Shown: positions 44,827 through 53,594 of the stretch, in pieces
Layout: every line of letters starts with the position of its first letter
How positions within the stretch are numbered: the stretch's first letter is position 1
DNA from: an uncultured Halomonas sp.
GTDB lineage: Bacteria; Pseudomonadota; Gammaproteobacteria; Pseudomonadales; Halomonadaceae
Reading direction: 5' to 3'
NCBI RefSeq assembly: GCF_947493865.1
Contig: NZ_CANLTC010000006.1
Location: 1-64,000 of the forward strand
Length of the DNA stretch: 64,000 nt
The notes under the pieces: generated by a model
Databases searched by the model: none
The model's input: the letters and a program-made list of their open reading frames with translations, nothing else
What the model was told of the DNA's origin: nothing
Position numbers and translations under genes: made by a program

Positions 44827-45272
44827 ACACCCTCCTTGTGAGGCTCTTTAGTGGAAGCATGCGGGGAAGACTCGGGAAAGCTTTCGATCAAACGACACAG
44901 GCTGTGCCCGTCCGGGGTGCCGTCCGGCATGTCCTGCCAGGCGGTCAGTGCCTGTTCCATGCGTTCAGCCAGCGCCTGAAGCTCGATGATGCGCGCTTGA
45001 ATTTCCGGTAGCCGTTGCGCCAAAAGATCCCGTACCAGCGGGCAGGGTGAATCACCGTGATCCGCATGGGCGAGAATCTCGCCGATCTCCCGCACGCTGA
45101 ATCCCAGCGTGCGGGCTCGCTGGATGAAACGCAGCCGATTGAGCGAATCACCGTCGTAAAGCTGATAGCCGTTTTCCGGGTCGCGGCAGGGTTGCAGCAG
45201 CCCTTCACGGGTATAGTGACGCACCGTTTCGGCGGTTACGCCTGCGTTCCTGGCCAGTTCGCTGACCTTCAT
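44823..45272 (-). CDS. MerR-family metal-responsive regulator
   Basis: 149 residues. The winged [23 protein letters not shown] (about 3-22) and the [16 protein letters not shown] helices are those of the CueR/ZntR group. The metal site is mixed: Cys in GDSPCPLV aligns with Cys79 of divalent-ion sensors such as ZntR, where CueR has Ser77; the ZntR Cys pair at 114-115 is replaced by Trp-Gln; a further Cys lies in GHSLCRLIE. Gene context (copA) says copper, sequence leaves the ion open. It is expressed from the stretched promoter at 45305 and is autoregulated by inference. Confidence 0.9.
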   Translation of the reverse strand: MKVSELARNAGVTAETVRHYTREGLLQPCRDPENGYQLYDGDSLNRLRFIQRARTLGFSVREIGEILAHADHGDSPCPLVRDLLAQRLPEIQARIIELQALAERMEQALTAWQDMPDGTPDGHSLCRLIESFPESSPHASTKEPHKEGV

Positions 45273-45304
45273 GATTTATCTCCGCACCAAGCTGACATAC
45301 CAAC

Positions 45305-45336
45305 AGTGTAAAACCTGTGTGTTACCCAATGGTCAA
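45305..45336 (-). promoter_or_regulatory. MerR-type promoter/operator of the copA operon
   Basis: On the minus strand -35 TTGACC (45331-45336) and -10 TACACT (45305-45310) are separated by 20 bases, longer than the normal 17, as at MerR-activated promoters. An ACC...GGT dyad fills the spacer, with ACCATTGGG and CACAGGTTT on its two sides. It is 33 bases upstream of the regulator ATG. Confidence 0.75.
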
Positions 45337-45425
45337 GATGCGGGAATGCACGGGCGGTTGTTGAAGACAAGTCGCTGAAGCAGAAATCGAGGCACTACGA
45401 CTAATTGCTAATGACGCAAGTGATT

Positions 45426-45439
45426 GAAACGTACGTTTG
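45426..45439. promoter_or_regulatory. PsrA-like operator upstream of fadL
   Basis: GAAACGTACGTTTG is a perfect match to the GAAAC-N4-GTTTG pattern of PsrA, the fatty-acid-responsive TetR regulator of pseudomonads. It lies 103 bases before the fadL ATG. Whether the organism encodes PsrA is outside this window. Confidence 0.55.
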
Positions 45440-45541
45440 ACCTTGACTTGTTCATGGCGATCAGTCAAAACCATTAAGTATCTCGTCATTTGCCGATAAT
45501 ACGATAAGAACCTACGTTTTCATGGGAACAGGACGCGCGCA

Positions 45542-46846
45542 ATGCATAACAAGATCAACAAGCTCACCCTCGCTATCGCCACAGCCGCCACTGCGTTTTC
45601 TTCACACGCCATGGCCGGGGGCTTTCAGCTCAACGAACAGAGCGTCAGCGGCCAGGGGTATGGCCACGCGGGGCGCAGCTCAAACGTTCAGGATGCCACC
45701 ATCGTCTTTGGCAACCCGGCAGGCATGTCGTTTCTCGATCGGGCTCAGATAAGCGCTGGGGGTACCTATCTGGACGTCAGTTCGGATATCGACAATGCAC
45801 AGGCCACCCAGACGAGTCCTGCCTTTGGGAGGGCGACATTGCCGGTTCAAGGCACCAACGATGGGGATATGGTGCCGAACAAGTTCATTCCGTTTGCTTT
45901 CTACGCCCAGCCGATCAATGAGCGGCTAGCCTTCGGTTTTGGTGTCTACGCGCCTTTTGGCTCCAACACGGATTACGAAGACTCTTTCCAAGGCCGCAAC
46001 CAGGGCAACTACACCGAAGTGAGGGTCGTCAGCGCCCAGCCCACACTCTCCTATCGCTTCAACGATCAGTGGTCCGTGGGGGCCGGAGTTACCTACAACC
46101 GGGTCGATGGCGAGCTGCAGCGTCAGGTACCGCTGGTTACCCCATTGGGACGAACAGAGGCGGATTCCCGGGTGGAAGGCGACGATGAGGCCTGGGGCTA
46201 CAATCTCGGCGTGATCTATCGTCCAGTGCCGGAAACCACTCTGGGCCTGACCTATCGCTCAAAGGTGGATTACACCCTCGAGGGCGACTTCAAGGCAGAT
46301 GTGAAAGGGCTGCCGATCAGCGTCAGGGACGATGCGGAGCTTGATCTGACGACGCCGGAGACGATCAATTTTTCTGTCACCCAGCAGATGAGTGATAACT
46401 TCAAGCTGATGCTGGGCGCATCCTGGTCGCGCTGGAGCCGCTTCGAGCGCATCCTGGTGACCGGCGAAGCGCGAGGAGAAGTGACCAACGAAGAGCAGAG
46501 TTATTCGAACGCCTGGGCTTACGCCGTGGGTGGTGAATATCAGCTCAATCCGGCGTGGGTATTACGCGCTGGACTGAGCATCGACCAGACACCGACCCAG
46601 GACGACACCCGCAGCGTGCGCATTCCTTCGGATGATCGGCGTATCTTCTCCCTGGGCGCCGGTTGGACACCCATTGCCGACCTGACTTTCGATGTCGCCT
46701 ACTCCTATTTGACCGAGCGCGGCACCTCGATCGAACAGACCAAGACCGACAGCTTCGGCGGTTCTCCAGCCGTCACCTCCAACTATCGTGCAGATTACAA
46801 GAACGAAGCTCATGGCTTCGGCGCCCAGGCAACCTATCGCTTCTAA
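45542..46846 (+). CDS. fadL: FadL-family outer-membrane protein
   Basis: 434 residues. A signal peptide ends SSHAMA and the mature protein starts GGFQLNEQSVSGQGYGHAG, the hallmark N-terminal plug of FadL. NPAGMSFLDRAQISAGGTYL follows and the rest alternates as beta strands up to the C-terminal FGAQATYRF with terminal Phe. FadL-type channels take up long-chain fatty acids or other hydrophobic compounds; the ligand cannot be told from here. A PsrA-like operator upstream supports fatty acids. It stands alone on the plus strand. Confidence 0.93.
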   Translation: MHNKINKLTLAIATAATAFSSHAMAGGFQLNEQSVSGQGYGHAGRSSNVQDATIVFGNPAGMSFLDRAQISAGGTYLDVSSDIDNAQATQTSPAFGRATLPVQGTNDGDMVPNKFIPFAFYAQPINERLAFGFGVYAPFGSNTDYEDSFQGRNQGNYTEVRVVSAQPTLSYRFNDQWSVGAGVTYNRVDGELQRQVPLVTPLGRTEADSRVEGDDEAWGYNLGVIYRPVPETTLGLTYRSKVDYTLEGDFKADVKGLPISVRDDAELDLTTPETINFSVTQQMSDNFKLMLGASWSRWSRFERILVTGEARGEVTNEEQSYSNAWAYAVGGEYQLNPAWVLRAGLSIDQTPTQDDTRSVRIPSDDRRIFSLGAGWTPIADLTFDVAYSYLTERGTSIEQTKTDSFGGSPAVTSNYRADYKNEAHGFGAQATYRF

Positions 46847-46871
46847 CTAATCGCGGAAGCTCACCAATACC

Positions 46872-46896
46872 AAACCCGGCCACGCGCCGGGTTTTT
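46872..46896. terminator. Bidirectional terminator between fadL and opp operon
   Basis: A 9-bp stem AAACCCGGC/GCCGGGTTT around CACGC, followed by more T on the plus side. It is 25 bases after the fadL stop and 14 before the convergent oppDF stop. Confidence 0.85.
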
Positions 46897-46910
46897 CTTG
46901 ATTGGCGATT

Positions 46911-48521
46911 TCAGGCCGCATCGCTCAAGAACGCTGCTCGCATTAGCTCCCGGGTGTAGGCTTCACGAGGGTTGTCGAACAACTCTCGGGTCGTACCCTG
47001 TTCGACGACCTGGCCCTCTTTCATCACCAACACGCTGTCCGCCAGGGCGCGTACCACCGCCAGATCATGGCTGATGAACAGATAGGTGAGATCGTGCTTG
47101 CGTTGCAGTTCTCGCAGCAGCTCTATCACCGTGGCCTGTACGGAGCGATCCAGCGCCGAGGTGGGTTCATCAAGCAGCAGGAATTCCGGCTTGAGCACTA
47201 GAGCACGGGCGATGGCGATGCGCTGACGCTGACCGCCGGAAAACTCATGGGGGTAGCGCTTGCGCATGGCTGGGTCCAGCGCCACTTCCTTGAGCGCCTC
47301 TTGCACCCGCCGGTCCCGCTCGGCGCGCTTGAGTTCCGGGTGATGCACCCGCAGGCCTTCGCCGACGATCTCGCCGACGGTCAGACGCGGCGACAATGAG
47401 CCGAAAGGGTCCTGAAATACCACCTGCATGCGCTTGCGCAGGGGGCGCATGGCCGCCGCCTCCAGGTGGGAAATATCGCTGTCGTCGAAGCGGATCTCGC
47501 CCTGGCTCTTGAGCAGGCGCAACAGAGCTCGCCCCAGGGTCGACTTGCCGGAACCGGATTCGCCGACGATGCCTAAAGTCTGGCCGCGCTTGAGTGTTAT
47601 ATCGATGCCGCGCACCGCTTCGAAGTAATCGTTGTGACCGAACCAGCGTCGCTTGGTGGTGAAGCGCACCTGCACATGATCGGCCTCGAGCAGCACCGGG
47701 CTATCCTCGGGCACTGGTGCCTTGCTGCCACTGGGTTCGGCATCGATCAAGGCGCGGGTGTAGGCATGTTGTGGATTGGCAAAAACCTCTTTTGTGGTGC
47801 CTTGTTCGAGCAGTTCGCCCTGGCGCATCACGCAGACCCGATCGGCAAAGTGGCGCACGATACCCAGGTCGTGGGTAATGAACAGGATCGCCATGCCATA
47901 GCGGCTTTGTAGCTCTTTAAGCAGACTGAGGATCTGCGCCTGCACGGTGACATCCAAGGCGGTGGTGGGCTCATCCGCGATCAGCAATTCCGGCTCGCAG
48001 GCCAGCGCCATGGCGATCATCACCCGCTGGCGTTGCCCCCCGGAAAGCTCGTAAGGATAGCTTTTCACCCGGCGGGCCGGCTCCGGGATGTCGACCTGTT
48101 CAAGCAGCTCGATTACCCGCGTTCTAGCGCGCTTGCCCCGCAGACCGCGATGCAGGCGCAGCACCTCCGCAACCTGATCGCCGATACGATGCAGCGGATT
48201 GAGAGAGGTCATGGGCTCCTGAAAGATCGTGGCAATACGGTCGCCGCGAAGTTCGCGCATGCATCGATTGGAGGCGTCGAGCAGGTTCTCGCCGTGAAAG
48301 CGGATCGCGCCGCGAATGCCGGCCAGTTCCGGCAGCAGGCGCAAAATTGCGGTACTGGTCACGGACTTGCCGGAGCCAGATTCGCCCACCAGGGCCAGGG
48401 TCTCGCCTTCCTTGATGCTTAGACTGACATGCTTGACCGCCGACACACTGCCATCCGGCAGATGAAAGTCGACGCACAGGTCGTCGATGTCGAGTAGTGA
48501 GGTATGCGTGGGCGCAGGCAT
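46911..48521 (-). CDS. Peptide ABC transporter ATPase, OppD-OppF fusion (YejF type)
   Basis: 536 residues from ATG 48521, with AGAGGAG six bases upstream; the frame is open far upstream but that is shadow. Two complete ATPase domains lie in tandem: Walker A GESGSGKS at about 38-45 and again near 345, ABC signatures LSGGQRQRV and FSGGQRQRI, and Walker B LLIADEP and LLLDEP. In the opp system of enterobacteria OppD and OppF are separate. It powers the OppBC channel. It is the last gene of the operon, 11 bases after oppC. Confidence 0.92.
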   Translation of the reverse strand: MPAPTHTSLLDIDDLCVDFHLPDGSVSAVKHVSLSIKEGETLALVGESGSGKSVTSTAILRLLPELAGIRGAIRFHGENLLDASNRCMRELRGDRIATIFQEPMTSLNPLHRIGDQVAEVLRLHRGLRGKRARTRVIELLEQVDIPEPARRVKSYPYELSGGQRQRVMIAMALACEPELLIADEPTTALDVTVQAQILSLLKELQSRYGMAILFITHDLGIVRHFADRVCVMRQGELLEQGTTKEVFANPQHAYTRALIDAEPSGSKAPVPEDSPVLLEADHVQVRFTTKRRWFGHNDYFEAVRGIDITLKRGQTLGIVGESGSGKSTLGRALLRLLKSQGEIRFDDSDISHLEAAAMRPLRKRMQVVFQDPFGSLSPRLTVGEIVGEGLRVHHPELKRAERDRRVQEALKEVALDPAMRKRYPHEFSGGQRQRIAIARALVLKPEFLLLDEPTSALDRSVQATVIELLRELQRKHDLTYLFISHDLAVVRALADSVLVMKEGQVVEQGTTRELFDNPREAYTRELMRAAFLSDAA

Positions 48522-48532
48522 TTTTCGCTCCT

Positions 48533-49480
48533 CTAGCGGGTCTTGGGATCGAGGGCATCTCTCAGCCCATCGCCAAGGAAGTTCAGGCAGAACAGCGTTA
48601 GCGCCAGGAATACCGCCGGCACCAGCAGCATCCAGGGCGCGCTTTGCATCATGTCGGTGCCTTCGCTGATCAGCACGCCCCAACTGGTCAAGGGTTCCTG
48701 AACGCCGAGACCGAGAAACGAGAGAAAACTTTCCAGCAGTATCACCTTGGGCACGGTGAGGGTGACGTAGATGATCACCGGGCCGATGGCATTGGGGATC
48801 ATGTGGCGAGTGATGATGGCGCGGTTGCTGACCCCGAGTGCATGGGCGGCCTCGACGAACTCCCGGCGCTTGAGTCCCAGGGTCTGACCGCGCACGATGC
48901 GCGCCATGTCGAGCCACTCCACCGCGCCGATGGCGGCATAGATCAGGAAGATGTTGCGCCCGAACACCACCATCAACAGGATCACCAGAAACATGAAGGG
49001 CAGCGAATACATGATATCGACGAAGCGCATCATCAGATTGTCGGTACGACCGCCTTTATAGCCGGCAATGGCGCCGTAAAGCACGCCGATTACCAGGCTG
49101 ACCAGGGTGGCAACCAGCGCCACCGAAAGCGACACGCGCCCGCCGTAGAGAGTGCGGGCAAGCAGGTCGCGACCGTTGGCATCGGTGCCGAGAAAATGGC
49201 TTCCTTCCAAGGTGGGCGCTACGTTGAAGGCGTTCCAGTCCACTTCTGCCAAGCCCCAGGGCAGCAGATAGGGACCGACGAGACAGGCAAGGGCGATCAC
49301 GATCAGAAGCCACAGGCTTGCCATGGCCGCCTTGTTCTGTTTCAGGCGCCGCCAGGCCTCCCGGCCCAGGCTCTGACCTTTTTCGCCGGCCACGTTTGGG
49401 TCCGGTCGAGACGGGGGATTGGGGCTGCCCGCGGGTAGATTTTCGCCGCTGTAGGGGGTTGAGTTAGTGGTCATGGGCAT
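48533..49480 (-). CDS. oppC: Peptide ABC transporter permease OppC
   Basis: 315 residues. A polar N-terminal lead of about 45 residues precedes the first helix (AAMASLWLLIVIALACLVGP). The BPD_transp_1 domain holds the EAA-type loop EFVEAAHALGVSNRAIITRH. The ATG at 49480 overlaps the oppB stop as TGATG; an ATG two codons later is possible. It forms the channel with OppB. Confidence 0.92.
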   Translation of the reverse strand: MPMTTNSTPYSGENLPAGSPNPPSRPDPNVAGEKGQSLGREAWRRLKQNKAAMASLWLLIVIALACLVGPYLLPWGLAEVDWNAFNVAPTLEGSHFLGTDANGRDLLARTLYGGRVSLSVALVATLVSLVIGVLYGAIAGYKGGRTDNLMMRFVDIMYSLPFMFLVILLMVVFGRNIFLIYAAIGAVEWLDMARIVRGQTLGLKRREFVEAAHALGVSNRAIITRHMIPNAIGPVIIYVTLTVPKVILLESFLSFLGLGVQEPLTSWGVLISEGTDMMQSAPWMLLVPAVFLALTLFCLNFLGDGLRDALDPKTR

Positions 49481-50406
49481 CAGTCGTCATAGCGGATTTG
49501 CGGATCGAGCACCGAATAGAGCAGGTCCACAATCAGATTGAGCAGCACGATCAGGGCGCCGTAGAACACTACCGTGCCCATCACCAGGGTGTAGTCGCGA
49601 TTCAGCGCCGCCTGCACGAAATAGCGCCCGATGCCAGGGATGCCGAAGATCTGCTCGATGACCACGGAGCCGGTGATGATGCCGGCGATGGCTGGCCCCA
49701 GATAGGAGAGCACCGGCAGAAGCGCTGGCTGCAGCGCATGGCGCAATATCACCTTGGACTCGGAGAGTCCCTTGGCCCGGGCGGTACGGATGAAGTGGCT
49801 GCCCAGTACCTCGATCATCGAGGCGCGCATCATGCGAGCAATGTAGGCGATCTGCTGAATCGACAGGGCGATCACCGGCAGCACCATGTTCTGCCAGGCA
49901 CCCCCGTTCCAGCCCCCCACCGGCAACCAGGCAAGCGTCACGCCGAACACCAGCGCCAGGACGGGGGCGATGACGAAGTTGGGCACGGCGATACCCGCCA
50001 ATGCCGTGCCCATCACTGCGTAGTCCAGGGCGGTATTGCGCTTCAAGGCGGCAATGATGCCGAGAGGCAGACCGATCACCAGCGCCAGCAGGATGGCCCA
50101 GAAACCCAGCTCCAGACTGACCGGAAAGCCTTGGGCGATCAGATCGGTGACGGAGAAATCCTTGTTCTTGAAGGAGGGGCCGAAGTCCCCTTGCAGCAGG
50201 TTGCCCATGTAGCGCAGGTACTGCATGGGCAGTGGTTCGTCGAGATGATAGGCGGCCATCAGGTTGGCCTCGATCTCCGGTGGCAATTGGCGCTCGCCGT
50301 CGAAAGGGCCGCCCGGGGCGATACGCATCAGGAAAAACGAGAGGGTGATGACGATCAACAGGGTCGGAATCGCCATCAGCAAACGCTTGAGAATATAGCT
50401 CAGCAT
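49480..50406 (-). CDS. oppB: Peptide ABC transporter permease OppB
   Basis: 308 residues. The sequence follows enterobacterial OppB closely: ILKRLLMAIPTLLIVITLSF, LPPEIEANLMAAYHLDEP, LQGDFGPSFKNKDFSVTDLI and LPVGGWNGG. Six membrane segments and the EAA loop FIRTARAKGLSESKVILRHA are present. It pairs with OppC to import oligopeptides delivered by OppA. Confidence 0.93.
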   Translation of the reverse strand: MLSYILKRLLMAIPTLLIVITLSFFLMRIAPGGPFDGERQLPPEIEANLMAAYHLDEPLPMQYLRYMGNLLQGDFGPSFKNKDFSVTDLIAQGFPVSLELGFWAILLALVIGLPLGIIAALKRNTALDYAVMGTALAGIAVPNFVIAPVLALVFGVTLAWLPVGGWNGGAWQNMVLPVIALSIQQIAYIARMMRASMIEVLGSHFIRTARAKGLSESKVILRHALQPALLPVLSYLGPAIAGIITGSVVIEQIFGIPGIGRYFVQAALNRDYTLVMGTVVFYGALIVLLNLIVDLLYSVLDPQIRYDD

Positions 50407-50461
50407 GAAGTCCTGTTTTCCCGCGTCGCGTTGCGTGAGTTAGCGTAGGGAGAAAAAGAGA

Positions 50462-52045
50462 TTACTCGGCGATACTGATCCAGCGAGATGGATGGTCGTC
50501 GGAGACATTGTTCTCCCAGCCAGACATCTTTGGATTCACCAGGTTGCGCGACACGTAGTAGAGCAGCGGCACCAGGGCGTAGTCGTCCATGGCGACCTGC
50601 TCCGCCTGCTCGAGGATCTTCTCGCGCTCCTCGGCGTCCAGGGTGGTGGCGGCCTTGTCCAACAGAGCATCAAAATCGGGATTGGAATAGGCGCCGTAGT
50701 TGTTGCCGACACCACTACGTAGCAGGGTCAGGAAGTTCTCGGCGTCGTTGTAGTCGGCGATCCAGCCGGCCCGGGCCACGTCGAAGTCGCCTTCCTGAAT
50801 GGTCTGGTAGTGCACCGTGGCCTCTGAATTGACCATCTCGACGTTGATACCCAAGGGGCGCCACATGGCGGCCATGGCAATGGCGATCTTCTTGTGCTCA
50901 TCCGAAGTGTTATAGCGCAGGCGCAGATGGAGGGGATTGCTCGGGCCGTAGCCGGCTTCTTCGAGCAATTTCTTGGCCTTCGCCATGCGCGCATCCATGT
51001 CCTCGCCCAGTTCCATGGTCTGGACATCGTAGTTGTCGGTACCCTTGGGCACGAAAGAGCGTGATGGCAGGAAGGTGCCGGCCATGATCTGCTTGGAGAT
51101 CACGTCGCGCCGCGCCGCTAGATTCAGCGCCTCGCGCACCCGCTTGTCCGCGGTGGGACGCCCTTCGCGGTGATTGAGTACATAGTAGTAGGAGCCGAGA
51201 TACGGCGCCATGTGGGTGGCGTCCGGCAGATTGTCCCTCAGCCACTGATAGCGGCTGGAGGGGTAGTCTCTAAGAATATCGAACTCCCCGGCGCGAAAAC
51301 GCGAAATGCCAGCATTGCGGTCTTCCGTGGTGTGATAGTTGACCTGATCGAGGGCGACCTGATCAGCTTCGTAGTACTGCGGGTTCTTGACTGCGGTAAT
51401 ACGCGACTGGGACACCCACTCCGTGGGCTTGAAGGCACCGTTCGTGGCGATGTTGCCAAGCTTTACCCACTGCTTGCCGTACTTCTCGGCGGTGTGCTTG
51501 GGGGCCGGGTAGGCTGTGTAGTGGGTCAGCAGTTGAATGAAGTAGGGGGTCGGCGAGTTGAGGGTGACCTGGAAGGTCTTGCCATCGTCGAGGGACTTCA
51601 CGCCCAGGGCATCAAGGGGTTTATCGCCGACGTTGACCGCCTTGGCATTGACCACTGGATAAAGCATGTAGGCGTACTTGGAAGCGTTTTCCGGGTCCAG
51701 CATGTTACGCCAGCCGAACACGAAGTCCTCGGCGGTGACCGGCTCGCCGTCGGACCACTTGGCGCCCTCACGCATCTGGAAGGTATAGGTCTTGCCATCC
51801 TCGGAGGCGTCCCAGGAGGTTGCCATGCCCGGCAGGATCCCGCCGTCTGGTGCCTTCTTGACCAGGCCTTCGTAGACGTCCATCAGCACTTGGGATTCCC
51901 AGACCCCGCCGGAAACCTGAGAGGCGTCGAAGGAGGCAAGCTCTCCCATGACGCCGATATCCAACGTCTGAGCCGGTAGTGTGGTGGCGAGCAGGCTGGT
52001 TGAGAGCGCTAGAGCGCTCAACAGGGAACGGCGAAAATTCGGCAT
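50462..52045 (-). CDS. oppA: Periplasmic oligopeptide-binding protein OppA
   Basis: 527 residues from ATG 52045 (MPNFRRSLLSALALSTSLLA), with AAGGAT six bases upstream; an ATG nine codons earlier is less likely. The signal peptide ends near LPAQT with no lipobox Cys, so it is soluble. SBP_bac_5 signatures are present: YEGLVKKAPDGGILPGMATS, DGKTYTFQMREGAKWSDGEP and AEDFVFGWRNMLDP. First gene of the oppA-oppB-oppC-oppDF operon. A 7-bp hairpin AGAGAAG/CTTCTCT lies in its leader at about 52103-52127. Confidence 0.92.
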   Translation of the reverse strand: MPNFRRSLLSALALSTSLLATTLPAQTLDIGVMGELASFDASQVSGGVWESQVLMDVYEGLVKKAPDGGILPGMATSWDASEDGKTYTFQMREGAKWSDGEPVTAEDFVFGWRNMLDPENASKYAYMLYPVVNAKAVNVGDKPLDALGVKSLDDGKTFQVTLNSPTPYFIQLLTHYTAYPAPKHTAEKYGKQWVKLGNIATNGAFKPTEWVSQSRITAVKNPQYYEADQVALDQVNYHTTEDRNAGISRFRAGEFDILRDYPSSRYQWLRDNLPDATHMAPYLGSYYYVLNHREGRPTADKRVREALNLAARRDVISKQIMAGTFLPSRSFVPKGTDNYDVQTMELGEDMDARMAKAKKLLEEAGYGPSNPLHLRLRYNTSDEHKKIAIAMAAMWRPLGINVEMVNSEATVHYQTIQEGDFDVARAGWIADYNDAENFLTLLRSGVGNNYGAYSNPDFDALLDKAATTLDAEEREKILEQAEQVAMDDYALVPLLYYVSRNLVNPKMSGWENNVSDDHPSRWISIAE

Positions 52046-52246
52046 CTTGTCATCCTTGTTCGTGTCGGCCAAAGAGTGGTCATCAACGGGCTTATACTGA
52101 AGAGAGAAGGTTTTTCTAATCTTCTCTTTTCGGAAACATGCTTGTCTAGGATGAATATGGCGTAGCGTATTCCACTATGGTAGTAGGTTTCTGACATTAA
52201 AAATCACTGCCACCGGTTGACGGTTGCCGGTGAGGCGGTAGGCAGG

Positions 52247-52275
52247 ATGACGGTCAAGCCTCGGTTGGCTACAAT
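52247..52275 (+). promoter_or_regulatory. Candidate sigma-70 promoter of prfB
   Basis: -10 TACAAT (52270-52275) with ATGACG (52247-52252) 17 bases upstream, four of six matches to the -35. It lies 45 bases before the prfB start in the divergent gap with oppA. Confidence 0.5.
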
Positions 52276-52319
52276 GAACGGCTTTTTAATCCAACCGCAG
52301 GACGCCAAACAGGACGACC

Positions 52320-53418
52320 ATGCAAGAGATCAATCCGATCACCAACCTCATCAAGGACCTGTCCGAACGGACGGATGTCCTGAGGGGGTATCTTTGACTA
52401 TGCCGAGAAGAAAGACCGGCTAGAGGAAGTCACCCGGGAACTCGAGAATCCGAATGTCTGGAACGACCCGGACTACGCCCAGAAGCTGGGCAGGGAGCGC
52501 GCCAGCCTGGAGCAGATCGTCGCCACCATCGATGAGCTGGATCAAGGGCTCAAGGATAACGCGGAGCTGCTCGAGCTGGCGGTGATGGAGGAAGACGAAG
52601 GCACCGTCGAGGAGGTCAACAAGGAGCTTGGCCAGCTCGAGGCGGCCTTGGAGAAACTCGAGTTCCGCCGCATGTTCTCCGGCGAGATGGACGCCAACAA
52701 CGCCTATCTCGACATACAGGCCGGCTCTGGCGGCACAGAGGCCCAGGACTGGGGCAACATGCTGCTGCGCATGTATCTGCGCTGGGCGGAGCATCACGGT
52801 TTCAAGGCGGAGATCGTCGAGCTCTCCGGCGGTGAAGTGGCGGGCATCAAGTCCGCGACGATCCATGTCCAGGGCGACTATGCCTTCGGCTGGCTGCGCA
52901 CCGAGACCGGCGTGCACCGCCTGGTGCGCAAGAGTCCGTTTGATTCTGGTGGCCGTCGGCATACCTCCTTTGCCTCGGTGTTTCTGTCGCCGGAGATCGA
53001 CGACAGTTTCGAGGTCGAGATCAACCCGGCGGATCTGCGTACCGACACCTATCGCTCCAGCGGCGCCGGTGGCCAGCACGTCAACACCACGGATTCTGCG
53101 GTACGGATCACCCATGAGCCCACCGGCATCGTGGTGGCCTGCCAGAGCCAGCGCAGCCAGCACGCCAACCGGGATTTCGCCATGAAGCAGCTCAAGGCGA
53201 GATTGTGGGAGCATGAGATGGAGAAGCGCAATGCCGCTAAGCAGCAGGCGGAGGACAGCAAGGCGGATATCGGCTGGGGCAGCCAGATTCGCTCCTACGT
53301 GCTGGACGATCAGCGCATCAAGGATCTGCGCACCGGCGTTCAGTCGAGCAACTGCGACAAGGTGCTCGACGGCGATCTGGATCAGTTCATCGTGGCCAGC
53401 TTGAAACAGGGGTTGTAG
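52320..53418 (+). CDS. prfB: Peptide chain release factor 2, with programmed +1 frameshift
   Basis: The gene is read as 52320-52394 joined to 52396-53418, giving 365 residues. The short first frame [20 protein letters not shown] ends at an in-frame TGA (52395-52397). Skipping one base restores the long frame, [11 protein letters not shown] onward. The class I release factor GGQ loop lies in [18 protein letters not shown]2 reads UGA and UAA, so low RF2 raises frameshifting and hence its own synthesis. The structured repeat and lysS follow, as prfB-lysS do in Escherichia coli. Confidence 0.96.
52383..52398 (+). promoter_or_regulatory. Programmed frameshift site of prfB
   Basis: The RNA element AGGGGG-TAT-CTT-TGA-C is intact: an internal Shine-Dalgarno-like AGGGGG three bases before the slippery CTT, the UGA stop, then C. 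This is the textbook RF2 autoregulatory signal. Confidence 0.95.
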
Positions 53419-53441
53419 AACCTGTTGCGCTTGCCGAATAT

Positions 53442-53515
53442 GGCGTTGGACCTCGCCTCAAAATGCTCATTGACACTCCAGTCAACTGCGCTTGCTCGCC
53501 GAGGTCCGCCTTGTC
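53442..53515 (+). repeat. Structured intergenic element, copy C (upstream of lysS)
   Basis: About 74 nt between prfB and lysS. Clamp GGC (53442-53444) with GCC (53508-53510) and GTT bulge; outer stem GGACCTCG (53448-53455) with CGAGGTCC (53500-53507), all eight paired; conserved AATGCTCA (53462-53469); tip TTGAC/GTCAA around ACTCCA (53470-53485); CTGCGCTTG (53486-53494); end CGCCTTGTC (53507-53515). It ends 79 bases before the lysS ATG. See copy B for the comparison. Confidence 0.75.
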
Positions 53516-53594
53516 TCGGCGGCGCTCACGACGGTTCCGAGAGTTTGGATGGAACAGTTTTCGTATTTGAGACTTTTTACTCACAGGCAGAGCA

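Noticed and set aside
48522..48917. N-terminal extension of the oppDF frame
   Set aside because: It overlaps oppC in another frame; the ATG at 48521 has a strong ribosome-binding site and the family N-terminus.
49498..50448. 316-codon antisense frame over oppB
   Set aside because: Gln/His/Arg-rich, low-complexity composition with no recognisable domain; oppB on the other strand is certain.
52395..52397. In-frame TGA in prfB as a possible pseudogene or sequencing error
   Set aside because: The full RF2 frameshift signal surrounds it and the downstream frame is complete.
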